Positions 17,271-24,747 of a stretch of DNA of 64,000 bases are shown here, one piece after another. Source of the stretch: Hamadaea sp013361475. Its GTDB lineage: Bacteria; Actinomycetota; Actinomycetes; Mycobacteriales; Micromonosporaceae. Every line of letters begins with the position of its first letter. Within the stretch, counting starts at the first letter, position 1. Location: NCBI RefSeq assembly GCF_040654195.1, contig NZ_JBFAHM010000003.1, forward strand, positions 1 to 64,000, written 5' to 3'. The notes below the pieces were generated by a model, which saw only the letters and a program-made list of their open reading frames with translations, was not told where the DNA came from and did not search any database. The translations under genes were made by a program, and so were the position numbers.

Positions 17271-19000
17271 GCCGTCGCCTCCCCAGGCTCGGTCAGCGAA
17301 CGCTTTGCCGCCGTTCGCCGCACCAGTGTGGACACCTTCTTGTAGATGCGGAACCAGATCGGAAACATCAAGACAGCCAGACCGATCACGATCACGGGGA
17401 TCGCGAAGCCGGCCGGGAGATACTTCTGCACCATTCCGTCGAGGCGCGTACGCCAGCTGAAGACGGCCATCACCATGAACGCCGTCATCCCGAGGACGGC
17501 GGTCATCCCGTACGCCGCCATGCCCCACTGCTTCAACCCCGGACGCTTGCCGCCGCGCAGGTCGGCCCAGATGCCCTTGGTGAAGTAGGCCGAGGCCTCC
17601 TCCCGCAACCGCGGCATACGCAGCGCGTCGGACAACGCCTGGTAGCCGTCGAGCGGCATCAGCGGATTGAGGTTGTAGATCGTGTTCAGGTAAAGCGCGA
17701 AGGCGATCTGGAAGGCGATCCCGGAGACCATCGGACGCGGCACATACGCCGCTACGAGGGAGGCCGTTCCCGCAACCGCCGCAGTCGAGAGTGGACCTGA
17801 CAACGTCACCACGATGCGAGACCAGCGCGTACCGAACCACATGTCGCTCGTGTCCACAAAGGCGAACGGCATGCCCATCATCAGCATGAAGCCGCCCCGC
17901 GTCACCTTGCGGCCATACGATTTCACGGCCATCGCGTGCGCACTCTCGTGGATCGCCAGCGCGATCAGGCAGACCGCCGCGACCACGATCGCGCCGGCCA
18001 GGCCCGCGCCGCCCACGTTGAAAAGCTCCTGCTTGCTCTGCGCGACGAAGAACGCGTAGATCCCGCCCAGGATCACAAGCCACATCAAGAACACGCTTGT
18101 ACGCGTGAAGAAGCGCCAGCCGAAAGCTCGGTACATGCGGTCGAACAGGGAGTCCAAGCCCTTCACCGACAGCTCCAGCCGGAGCAGCGCGCGGAAGATC
18201 GCCTGGCCGATCCGCTTCAGCAGCGGCGGCCGCTCCGGATCGCGTTGCCCGTAGAGCCCGCGGACGAGCCCGATCGCGGCGAACGTCCGCAGCGTCTGCT
18301 CGATGCGTGGAAGGGCCAGCTCGCCGTACTTGTCGGCGTACAGGAAGAGCAGGTCGCGTACGCTGTTCTCGCCGTCCAGGCTGTTCCACAGGAACGCGTC
18401 CCGATCGTCGAGCTGAAGATACTGCCCCGTACGCGTATTGCTCAGCACCCACTGCTCGACCCCGCGACTGTCCGGGACCTGCTTGAGCGCCCAGCCCGAC
18501 CGACGCCGGGGCACCGCCGACAACGGTTCGGTGGCGGTGGCCGCCTCCGGCTGGTGCCTCGACGCCGCGAGCATCGTGTACTCGGTGCCCTTGACCATCG
18601 TCTTGGAGCCGATAGCCGCGTTCCGCGGCTGCGCGAACCGGACCGGCACATCCCCGAAGAGCAGCTCCATCTCGTCGTTCAGGGCGGCTCGATCGCCGTG
18701 GAGCGTACGCCCGCCGACGGTGGTGCCGTTGAACGAGTTGAGGTCCTCCAGGAGGAAGCCCTCCGGTCCCCGGGTGATCCGGGCGTGGTGCCGCGAGACG
18801 CTCGGATCGTCCAGGATCAGATCGTTGTCACTGGTACGCCCGATCGTCGTCACCGGACGCACCAACGGGTACGCCTGCCCGGCGTGGCGCAACTCCGGCG
18901 CCGCGAACTCGGCGACCTTGGCGCCTTTACGCAGCGTGCCGCAGTGCAGGCAGTACGGGTAGTCCCGGCGCAGGTGCACGTGACAGGCGTGGCAGAGCAT
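17267..19000 (-). CDS. Zinc-ribbon/FHA/PqqD-like/M50 metalloprotease
   Basis: 577-residue fusion. Residues 3-20 hold a CxxC...CxxC zinc ribbon. An FHA domain follows (about 45-118: TIGRTSDNDLILDDPSVSRH, then NSFNGTTV), a phosphothreonine reader. Residues about 180-250 resemble PqqD (GQYLQLDDRDAFLWNSLDGE), the RiPP leader-recognition fold. The rest is an M50 site-2-type membrane protease with zinc motif HESAH (351-355) in a membrane helix and the third ligand motif NLNPLMPLDG (444-451). It is related to the putative peptide zinc metalloproteases of RiPP-type clusters. It sits between the leader-bearing repeat protein and the kinase, which suggests that it recognises, cuts or exports that protein under control of phosphorylation. 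Confidence 0.88.
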   Translation of the reverse strand: MLCHACHVHLRRDYPYCLHCGTLRKGAKVAEFAAPELRHAGQAYPLVRPVTTIGRTSDNDLILDDPSVSRHHARITRGPEGFLLEDLNSFNGTTVGGRTLHGDRAALNDEMELLFGDVPVRFAQPRNAAIGSKTMVKGTEYTMLAASRHQPEAATATEPLSAVPRRRSGWALKQVPDSRGVEQWVLSNTRTGQYLQLDDRDAFLWNSLDGENSVRDLLFLYADKYGELALPRIEQTLRTFAAIGLVRGLYGQRDPERPPLLKRIGQAIFRALLRLELSVKGLDSLFDRMYRAFGWRFFTRTSVFLMWLVILGGIYAFFVAQSKQELFNVGGAGLAGAIVVAAVCLIALAIHESAHAMAVKSYGRKVTRGGFMLMMGMPFAFVDTSDMWFGTRWSRIVVTLSGPLSTAAVAGTASLVAAYVPRPMVSGIAFQIAFALYLNTIYNLNPLMPLDGYQALSDALRMPRLREEASAYFTKGIWADLRGGKRPGLKQWGMAAYGMTAVLGMTAFMVMAVFSWRTRLDGMVQKYLPAGFAIPVIVIGLAVLMFPIWFRIYKKVSTLVRRTAAKRSLTEPGEATA

Positions 19001-19054
19001 CTCCGGTGACCCTTCTCGCGTCTCGCGGACTCGGTTCGCGCTTCGTTTTCGGCG

Positions 19055-19113
19055 CTGGATCAGGGTTCCCGGTCGAATCTTGAGTCATGATCCGACCGGG
19101 AACCCTGATCCAG
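19055..19113. repeat. 59-bp family palindrome, copy 4
   Basis: Copy with loop AGT. Both arms carry CCC/GGG where most copies have CTC/GAG, a compensated change, while two positions nearer the loop do not pair. It lies 93 bp after the stop of the repeat-protein gene and 54 bp before the start of the protease gene, both on the minus strand. Confidence 0.92.
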
Positions 19114-19206
19114 CGCCGGGAGGGTGGGGGCCGGCCGGGGCGAGCACGGGGGAGACTCGGCCCCGGCCGGCGTACTCGGCGGAGCGGTGCTCTCCGCGAG
19201 TCGGTG

Positions 19207-21567
19207 CTAAGCGTTCGGTTGCGTCTTGTCCTCGTCGTCGTCCTTGCCGGCGAACTTCGCGCCGGCGATGCCGCCCGCGATTCCGCCGACCACGACCCCG
19301 GCGACCACGCCGCCGGCGCCCACTGCCAGCTCGGTCATACCGATGCCGCCGTCGTCGGCCGCGCCGCCGCCCTGGGCGCCGCCCGCCTGACCGCCGCCCT
19401 GGCCGCCGTCGGCCGGCGGGGTCGTCGCGGCCGGAGCGTGCGAGGCGGCTGCCGCGTCGGCCTCAGCCGTCGGGGACTCCGTCTCGGGCTGCTCCACCGG
19501 CGGCTGCTCCACCGGCGGCTGCTCGGTGGGGGGCTGGTCCGTCGGCGGTTCCGGGGTCGGCGTACCGGTGCCGCCGCCCGTGCCGCCCGTCCCCGTGCCG
19601 CTGTCCGACGGCTCGGGCGTCGGCGTACCGCCGTCGGTGCCGGGGTCGGTGGGGCCGGGATCGGTGGGGCCGGGGTCGGTTGGACCCGGGTCGGTCGGAC
19701 CGGGGTCGGTCGGGCCGCCGCCGTCACCCGGGTCGAAGACCGGCGGATCGCCGAGGACGCCGCCCGGGTCGATCGGGTGCACGGGGTCGACGATGACGCC
19801 GCCCGGGTCGAACACGACGCCACCCGGCTCGAGGACGTCCGGCGTGCCGTCGCCGTCGCTGTCGGGCAACGTGCCCGGGAAGTGCGGGAACACCGGACCG
19901 TCGGGTGTCGGGTCGAGGTAGTTCGGGGTCCCGTCGCCGTCGTTGTCCCCGAAGATGCCGGAATGGTCGGGCAGGCCCAGGCCGCCGGGGAAGCCGGGGT
20001 CGGGCGCGGGGTCGCCGCCGGGCGTCGAGTCGAAGATGTCCGGAATCCCGTCGCCGTCGGTGTCGAGGCTGAGGCCGGGCAGACCACCCGGGAAGTCCGG
20101 AAGCCCGCCGGGAGCGTCGGTGCCGCCGTCGCTCGGGTCGCCGCCGAGGCCGGGGATGCCGGTGGGCCAGCTGCCGAGTCCTTCGAGGGAGTCGGGCAGG
20201 CCGTCGCCGTCGGTGTCGGGGCCGAAGTCCAGCCCGCCGCCAGGCGCGTCGCCCCCGTCGGAGCCGCCGTCGCCCTCGCCGCCGAGGCCGGGGATGCCCG
20301 GGAATCCGCCGGGACCCTCGAGCGAGTCGGGGATGCCGTTGCCGTCGGTGTCGAGGCCGAAGTCCAGCCCGCCGTCGGAGGAGTCCGAACCGCCGTCGCC
20401 CTCGCCGCCGAGGCCGGGGATGCCCGGGAATCCGCCGAGGCCCTCGAGCGAGTCGGGCAGGCCGTCGCCGTCGGAGTCGGGGCCGAAGTCGGGTACGCCG
20501 GGGTCGCCGCTCGGATCGGTGTCGGTGAAGTCCGGGATGCCGTCGCCGTCGGAGTCCTCGAACATGTCCGGCGTACCGTCGCCGTCGGTGTCCGGGCCGA
20601 AGTCCGGCAGGCCGAAGCCACCCGGGAACGAGCCGCCGCCGGATCCGCCGTCGCTGCCACCGTCGCCGAGATCGCCGAGGTCGGGCAGGTGGAAGTCGGA
20701 GCCGATGAGTCCGCTGAGCCGGCCGCCCGGAGGCATCGTGGCCAGCTCCTCGCCGCCGCCGTCCGAACCGCCGTCGGAGCCGTCCCCGTCGCCGGTGCCG
20801 AAGTCGAGGTCGCCGAAGACGCGCATCGCCTGCGGGGCGTCGCCGCCGCCCGGCAGGATCGGGTCGGGCGGATCCGTGTGGCCGAGGTCGGGCAGGACGA
20901 GGTTCATCGGTGTGGGATCGCCACCGGGCGGGGACGGCGGCGTCGGCAGGCCACCCGGGCCGTCGTCGGGTCCGTCGCCGCCCAGGTTCAGCACACCCGG
21001 AGTGAGGTGCAGGCTGCTCGGCGGCGGTGGGGCGGGATCGTCCTGCTTCGGGCCGATCTCCAGGCCACCGTGACCGCCGTCGCCGCCACCCGAGCCGTCC
21101 GGGGTCGGGTGCAGTCCACCTTGGACGAGGATGGCCGGTGCGGGCGTACCGCCACCGCCGGACGGCGGCTCGCTGCCACCGGGCGGGGGAGTGCTCGGGC
21201 CGTCGTCCGGTCCGGAGTCGCCGCCGCCCGAGTCGGCCGGACCGTCGTGTCCGCCGTCGGCCGGCGCGATGACGTGCGGGACGATGTGGACCTCGGGCGC
21301 GACGTGCACGTCCACCTGAGGCAGGTCGGGGGTGCCGGAGGTCAGGGCGGTCGCCAGCCCTCCGGTCGTCACGCCGCTCTTGGAGAGGCGTACGCCGAGC
21401 GCCTGCGGGCCGCTGCCCGTGGAGGCGTCGGCCAGGCCGCGGAGGCGGTCGGACTCCTCGGAGGTCAACCCGTACTCGGCGGCCACCTGATCGGGGTGGG
21501 ATCGCGCATGCCGGGCGAACTCCGCGTCCACCGCCATCCGCGCGATCACGTCGCGGAACTGGGACAT
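19207..21567 (-). CDS. RiPP-leader-like acidic protein with thrombospondin type 3 repeats
   Basis: 786 residues. The first about 47 (FRDVIARMAVDAEFARHARS, then AAEYGLTSEESDRLRGL) resemble leader segments of Franean1_4349/Nif11-like RiPP precursors rather than a Sec signal. Gly/Asp/Pro-rich sequence follows. Residues about 325-576 carry eight DxDGDGxPD-type calcium-binding motifs, such as DTDGDGTPD, DSDGDGIPD and DTDGNGIPD. Five GPTDP units lie at about 617-641, then a Pro/Glu-rich stretch. The C-terminus has a glycine-zipper hydrophobic segment (about 746-770: AVGAGGVVAGVVVGGIAGGI) and an acidic tail DDDEDK. Start set by AAGG just upstream of ATG 21567. Probably an envelope protein whose leader is read by the PqqD-like domain of the next gene product. 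The family is not one I recognise. Confidence 0.85.
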   Translation of the reverse strand: MSQFRDVIARMAVDAEFARHARSHPDQVAAEYGLTSEESDRLRGLADASTGSGPQALGVRLSKSGVTTGGLATALTSGTPDLPQVDVHVAPEVHIVPHVIAPADGGHDGPADSGGGDSGPDDGPSTPPPGGSEPPSGGGGTPAPAILVQGGLHPTPDGSGGGDGGHGGLEIGPKQDDPAPPPPSSLHLTPGVLNLGGDGPDDGPGGLPTPPSPPGGDPTPMNLVLPDLGHTDPPDPILPGGGDAPQAMRVFGDLDFGTGDGDGSDGGSDGGGEELATMPPGGRLSGLIGSDFHLPDLGDLGDGGSDGGSGGGSFPGGFGLPDFGPDTDGDGTPDMFEDSDGDGIPDFTDTDPSGDPGVPDFGPDSDGDGLPDSLEGLGGFPGIPGLGGEGDGGSDSSDGGLDFGLDTDGNGIPDSLEGPGGFPGIPGLGGEGDGGSDGGDAPGGGLDFGPDTDGDGLPDSLEGLGSWPTGIPGLGGDPSDGGTDAPGGLPDFPGGLPGLSLDTDGDGIPDIFDSTPGGDPAPDPGFPGGLGLPDHSGIFGDNDGDGTPNYLDPTPDGPVFPHFPGTLPDSDGDGTPDVLEPGGVVFDPGGVIVDPVHPIDPGGVLGDPPVFDPGDGGGPTDPGPTDPGPTDPGPTDPGPTDPGTDGGTPTPEPSDSGTGTGGTGGGTGTPTPEPPTDQPPTEQPPVEQPPVEQPETESPTAEADAAAASHAPAATTPPADGGQGGGQAGGAQGGGAADDGGIGMTELAVGAGGVVAGVVVGGIAGGIAGAKFAGKDDDEDKTQPNA

Positions 21568-21687
21568 GTCCTTCGATCCTTTCTCGGTGGCTGTCTGGGG
21601 GCTTGCCAGGAACGAGTACGAAGGTAGGAAGCGAGCCGCTCGGGGGTCATCGGGCCGGGTACGGAACTTTCCCATGCGCGGGTTCTC

Positions 21688-21707
21688 CGTACCGCCATCC
21701 GTACCGC
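21688..21707. promoter_or_regulatory. 20-bp motif in divergent promoter, also found at 24441
   Basis: CGTACCGCCATCCGTACCGC contains two copies of CCGTACC-type sequence 11 bp apart. It recurs with 18 of 20 identities at 24441-24460. It lies 66 bp before the regulator start and 121 bp before the repeat-protein start, so it may be the regulator's operator. Further GGGTACC sequence follows at 21711. Confidence 0.55.
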
Positions 21708-21772
21708 TCTGGGTACCCTCCGGGCGGAGGATGGCCGGTCGGCCGCAGGAGTGAATAGCGTCGCCGGAAAGG

Positions 21773-24379
21773 GTGGGGGTGAGGGACGTGCGGTTCGTCG
21801 GGCGCGCGATGGAGCTGGGGGCTCTGGCCGGGCACGCCCGCGCGGTCGTCGACGAGCGGCGGCTTCGCGTGGTGCTGCTCATCGCCGAGCCCGGCCGGGG
21901 GGCGAGCGGGCTGCTGGCGGAGTTCCACCGGCGTACGCCCGCGCTGCGCTACGTACGAGCGGCACCGCCCCGGGCGGCGGGTGCTCCTTCGCTCTGGCCC
22001 TGGCAGCGGGTGCTCACCGAGCTCGGCTCTTCGTCGACTGTGGACGACATCTGGTCGGCGCAAGCCGCACTCACCCGGATCTTCGCCGAAGCCGGACCGC
22101 TGCTGATCGCGCTCGACGACACCCACCGCGCCGATGAGGCGACGCTGACCCTGCTCGCCGAGTACGCCGACCAGCCACCCGCCACCCCGACGCTGGTCGT
22201 CGCGGTCGTCCGCCCGGAGGTGGCCGAGACGCTGCCGTCCGGTCCGGCTGCGTACCGGGTGTGGCTGCCGGGATTGAGCCGCGACGAGGTCGCCGAGATG
22301 CTGGCCCAGTCGGTCGCCTTCCCGGTGCCGGAGGCGCTCGCGACGCAGCTGCGCCGCCGCTCGGACGGCAGTCCGGCGTTGCTGACCGCGATCGCCGGGC
22401 AGCTGCGGGAGTCCGACGACGGCCGTCGCCGGCTCGCGCTGCGCTGGCCGGAGTCGGCGACGGCGCCGATCGCCGAGCGCCTGACCGTGCTGACCGAGCC
22501 GGCCCGGCACGTCCTCGCGGTGGCCTCGGTCGTCGGCCGGGAGTTCGATCTGTCCATCGTGGAGGAAGTGGCCGGGGACGCCGCGTTGCCGTCGCTGGAG
22601 GAGGCCATCACGGCCGGGTTGATCCGCCCGGTGACCGATCGGGTGTTCGCCTTCGACTCGGCGCTCGCCCGCGAACTGAGCTACGACGCGCTCGGCCTCA
22701 CCGAGGTGGCCGGTCTGCACGAGGCGGTCGCCGACGCGCTGCTCTCGGTCGGCGCACGGGCGGGAGAACGCGCCCCGACCGTGGCCGAGCTGTCGCACCA
22801 CCTCGTCGCCGCGGCGGTGCTCGGCGGCGACGAGCGCCTGGATCGGGCGATCGCCGCCACTGTGGCGTCCGCGCGGGCGGCCGAACGCCCCGCCGAGGCG
22901 GCGGACGCGTTCGCCGTCGCGGTGGAGCTGGCCTCGCGTGCTCAGTGGTCAGCCGGCCACCTCGGCCGGCTGCTCGTCGCCTTCGGATCCGCGCAACTCC
23001 AGGCAGGGCGCCGGGAGCAGGCCCGCGAGGCGTTCGCCGCAGCGGTACGCCTGGGGCGTCAGGCCAAGGACGCCGGACTGCTCGCCGAGGCGGCGCTGGC
23101 GTACGGGCCTCGATCGGGGTCGGGTGCGACGGCGGAGCCGACCGATCCGCAGCGGGCGACCGCGCTCACCGAAGCCCTAGCGCTCCTCAATTCCCCGCTG
23201 CCGCCCCGACCGCCCACCCCTGGAGACGAGCTTCGCGGCTATCTTCGTGGCGCCGATCTGTCTACTGTGGCCCGGCTGCGTGCCCGGCTGGCGTTGGAGT
23301 CGACCGGAGCGGCGGCTCGCACGCTCGCCGAACAGTCGCTGACGGCGGCCCGGGAAAGCGCCGACCCCCGGGCGATGGCCGAGGCCCTGCTCGCCCAGGT
23401 GGAGTCGGACGCCGACCAGCTACGCCAGGCGCTGCGCGAGGCCGGAGCGCTGGACGACGGCGTACTGCTGAGCCGGGCGCATCGGGCGCTGGCGGCGCTG
23501 TCGTTGCGCGACGGCGACCTCGGTCCGGCCGACCGGCAGCTGGCCGAGGTGGACGGCGTACCGGAGATCGCGGCGCACCGCCTGCTGTTGGCGGGTAAGG
23601 TCGCGGCGGCTCGTGAACAGTTGACGGTGATCGCGGGGCTGGAAGGACTGGCCGCGTACGCCGGACTGCGGCTGCTCGACGGAGACCCCGGTGACCTCGC
23701 CGACCGGCTGCGCGACGTGACCGGCCCGCTGTGGACGACTGCCGCCGCGGCCTGGATCGCGCGCGCGGAGGGGCGTGACGAGCTGGCCGACGCGCTCGTC
23801 GAGGAGCTGGCGGCCCAGCCCCTCGATCCCTGGGCGATCGCGTTCGTGGCGGCGGCCGAGCCCGCCCCGGCCGCGGCTGACCGGCTCGGTGCGCTGCTCT
23901 CGGCGTATCCGGGGAAATGGATCGTGGCCGGACCGGCGACGGCGAGTGCCGGACCCACCGCGCTGATGGCCGCGCGGCTGGAGACGGACCCGAAGCGCGC
24001 CACGACCCGACTGGACGACGCGGCGCGCGTCATCGGTCACACGCCGTGGCTCGCCTGGCTGCGGTGGGAGCGGGCGCGGCTGCGCGCGGACCCGCAGGAG
24101 GTCAAGAGCGCGCGCACGTACGCCGCCGAACGCGGCCTTTCAGGCCTGGTACGCCGGATCGACCGGTTCGAGCCGCCGGACGGGCGGACGCTGACCCGGC
24201 GGGAGCAGGAAGTGCTGGAGCTGGCCGCGGCCGGCGCCTCGGCGCGGGAGATCGGCGAACGGCTGGTGATCGGCGAGCGAACAGTCGAGACCCACCTCGC
24301 GAACATCTATCGCAAGCTCGGCGTACGCAGCCGAGTCGAACTCGTGGCCCATCTCCGGGACAGCGGACGACCAGTGTGA
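21773..24379 (+). CDS. Large LuxR-type regulator with STAND-like ATPase domain
   Basis: 868-residue LAL-like regulator. The N-terminal ATPase region has a Walker B (LLIALDDTHRAD), but the P-loop reads AEPGRGASG, lacking the lysine of GxxGxGK[ST], so ATP binding may be lost. A long Ala/Leu-rich helical repeat middle (TPR-like, about 330-790) follows, then a LuxR HTH (LTRREQEVLELAAAGASARE to VETHLANIYRKLGV). It is divergent from the repeat-protein/protease/kinase genes and is the obvious candidate for their regulator. Start codon uncertain: GTG at 21773, 21779 and 21788 are all in frame in a G-rich ribosome-site region. Confidence 0.9.
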   Translation: MGVRDVRFVGRAMELGALAGHARAVVDERRLRVVLLIAEPGRGASGLLAEFHRRTPALRYVRAAPPRAAGAPSLWPWQRVLTELGSSSTVDDIWSAQAALTRIFAEAGPLLIALDDTHRADEATLTLLAEYADQPPATPTLVVAVVRPEVAETLPSGPAAYRVWLPGLSRDEVAEMLAQSVAFPVPEALATQLRRRSDGSPALLTAIAGQLRESDDGRRRLALRWPESATAPIAERLTVLTEPARHVLAVASVVGREFDLSIVEEVAGDAALPSLEEAITAGLIRPVTDRVFAFDSALARELSYDALGLTEVAGLHEAVADALLSVGARAGERAPTVAELSHHLVAAAVLGGDERLDRAIAATVASARAAERPAEAADAFAVAVELASRAQWSAGHLGRLLVAFGSAQLQAGRREQAREAFAAAVRLGRQAKDAGLLAEAALAYGPRSGSGATAEPTDPQRATALTEALALLNSPLPPRPPTPGDELRGYLRGADLSTVARLRARLALESTGAAARTLAEQSLTAARESADPRAMAEALLAQVESDADQLRQALREAGALDDGVLLSRAHRALAALSLRDGDLGPADRQLAEVDGVPEIAAHRLLLAGKVAAAREQLTVIAGLEGLAAYAGLRLLDGDPGDLADRLRDVTGPLWTTAAAAWIARAEGRDELADALVEELAAQPLDPWAIAFVAAAEPAPAAADRLGALLSAYPGKWIVAGPATASAGPTALMAARLETDPKRATTRLDDAARVIGHTPWLAWLRWERARLRADPQEVKSARTYAAERGLSGLVRRIDRFEPPDGRTLTRREQEVLELAAAGASAREIGERLVIGERTVETHLANIYRKLGVRSRVELVAHLRDSGRPV

Positions 24380-24440
24380 TCACCGTTACAGATTGTGACA
24401 GTAGAGACACGGAAACGGGTGGACGAGGGAATAGGCCCGG

Positions 24441-24460
24441 CGTACCGTCATCCGTAACGC
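24441..24460. promoter_or_regulatory. Second copy of the 20-bp motif, upstream of candidate RNA
   Basis: CGTACCGTCATCCGTAACGC matches the motif at 21688 in 18 of 20 positions, in the same orientation. It lies 61 bp after the regulator stop and just upstream of the candidate RNA, so both units may respond to the same factor. A TGTGA-N6-TTACA sequence overlaps the regulator stop codon at 24376 and is a weaker Crp-like site. Confidence 0.5.
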
Positions 24461-24479
24461 GCCTCGCTTGTGCAAACCG

Positions 24480-24634
24480 GGGGTTCGCCTAGTCGATCTG
24501 TTTCGACTTTGGCGCCGAGCGAGGAGCTGGGGGATGGGTGGCGCAACACCGTTGGGGGACGGTAGCCACCTGAACCGGCGCGCTGGCTGGCGACGCTAAC
24601 GGGGGTGAGCGTCGCCAGCCGCCGCCGGGTTTTT
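24480..24634 (+). ncRNA. Candidate structured small RNA with two GGGGG loops
   Basis: No protein-coding signal is seen, but nested stems are: GCGCCG with CGGCGC outside, GGTGGC with GCCACC inside, ACCGT with ACGGT closing a TGGGGG loop. A second hairpin has 13-bp perfect arms (GGCTGGCGACGCT) and a loop AACGGGGGTG, then a T5 run. The 5' end is a guess, placed downstream of the 20-bp motif. No plus-strand gene follows, so it is not an obvious riboswitch; some bases recall the c-di-AMP (ydaO) motif, but not convincingly. On the other strand the loops would be C-rich, recalling 6C RNA, yet only five Cs are present and the terminator favours the plus strand. Confidence 0.5.
24585..24634 (+). terminator. 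Intrinsic terminator
   Basis: Thirteen-bp perfect stem (24585-24597 with 24608-24620), ten-nt loop, then GCCGCCGGG and five T. It is one of the few hairpins in this GC-rich window with a proper T-run. Confidence 0.8.
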
Positions 24635-24651
24635 CTTATCCACACTGCTTT

Positions 24652-24726
24652 CTTCGCGCGTTTTCCGGGATAACGCGCGCTCGAACAGTGTGCGAGACCG
24701 CGTTATCCCGGAAAACGCGAGCGAAG
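24652..24726. terminator. Long hairpin before gpmA
   Basis: Arms of 26 and 28 nt (left 24652-24677, right 24699-24726) pair fully except for a two-base bulge; the shared core is GCGTTTTCCGGGATAACGCG. The 21-nt loop can extend the stem. It follows the gpmA stop on the minus strand and the small-RNA terminator on the plus strand. Confidence 0.8.
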
Positions 24727-24747
24727 CGCCGCCGTAATCCCGGGACG

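Noticed and set aside
19640..20600. A CRISPR-like or tandem DNA repeat array in the repeat-protein gene
   Set aside because: The repetition is codon-based (DGDG, GPTDPG), of unequal spacing and without unique spacers.
19087..21627. An 846-codon plus-strand frame opposite the repeat protein
   Set aside because: It is the mirror of the Gly/Asp repeats and has only Val/Ala/Gly/Arg repetition. The minus-strand reading shows true DxDGDGxPD motifs, a ribosome site and a leader-like start.
24480..24634. A c-di-AMP (ydaO) riboswitch or 6C RNA assignment
   Set aside because: Only scattered similarity to ydaO, no downstream gene on that strand. On the opposite strand loops have five, not six, Cs and no terminator. 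I left it as an unnamed candidate RNA.
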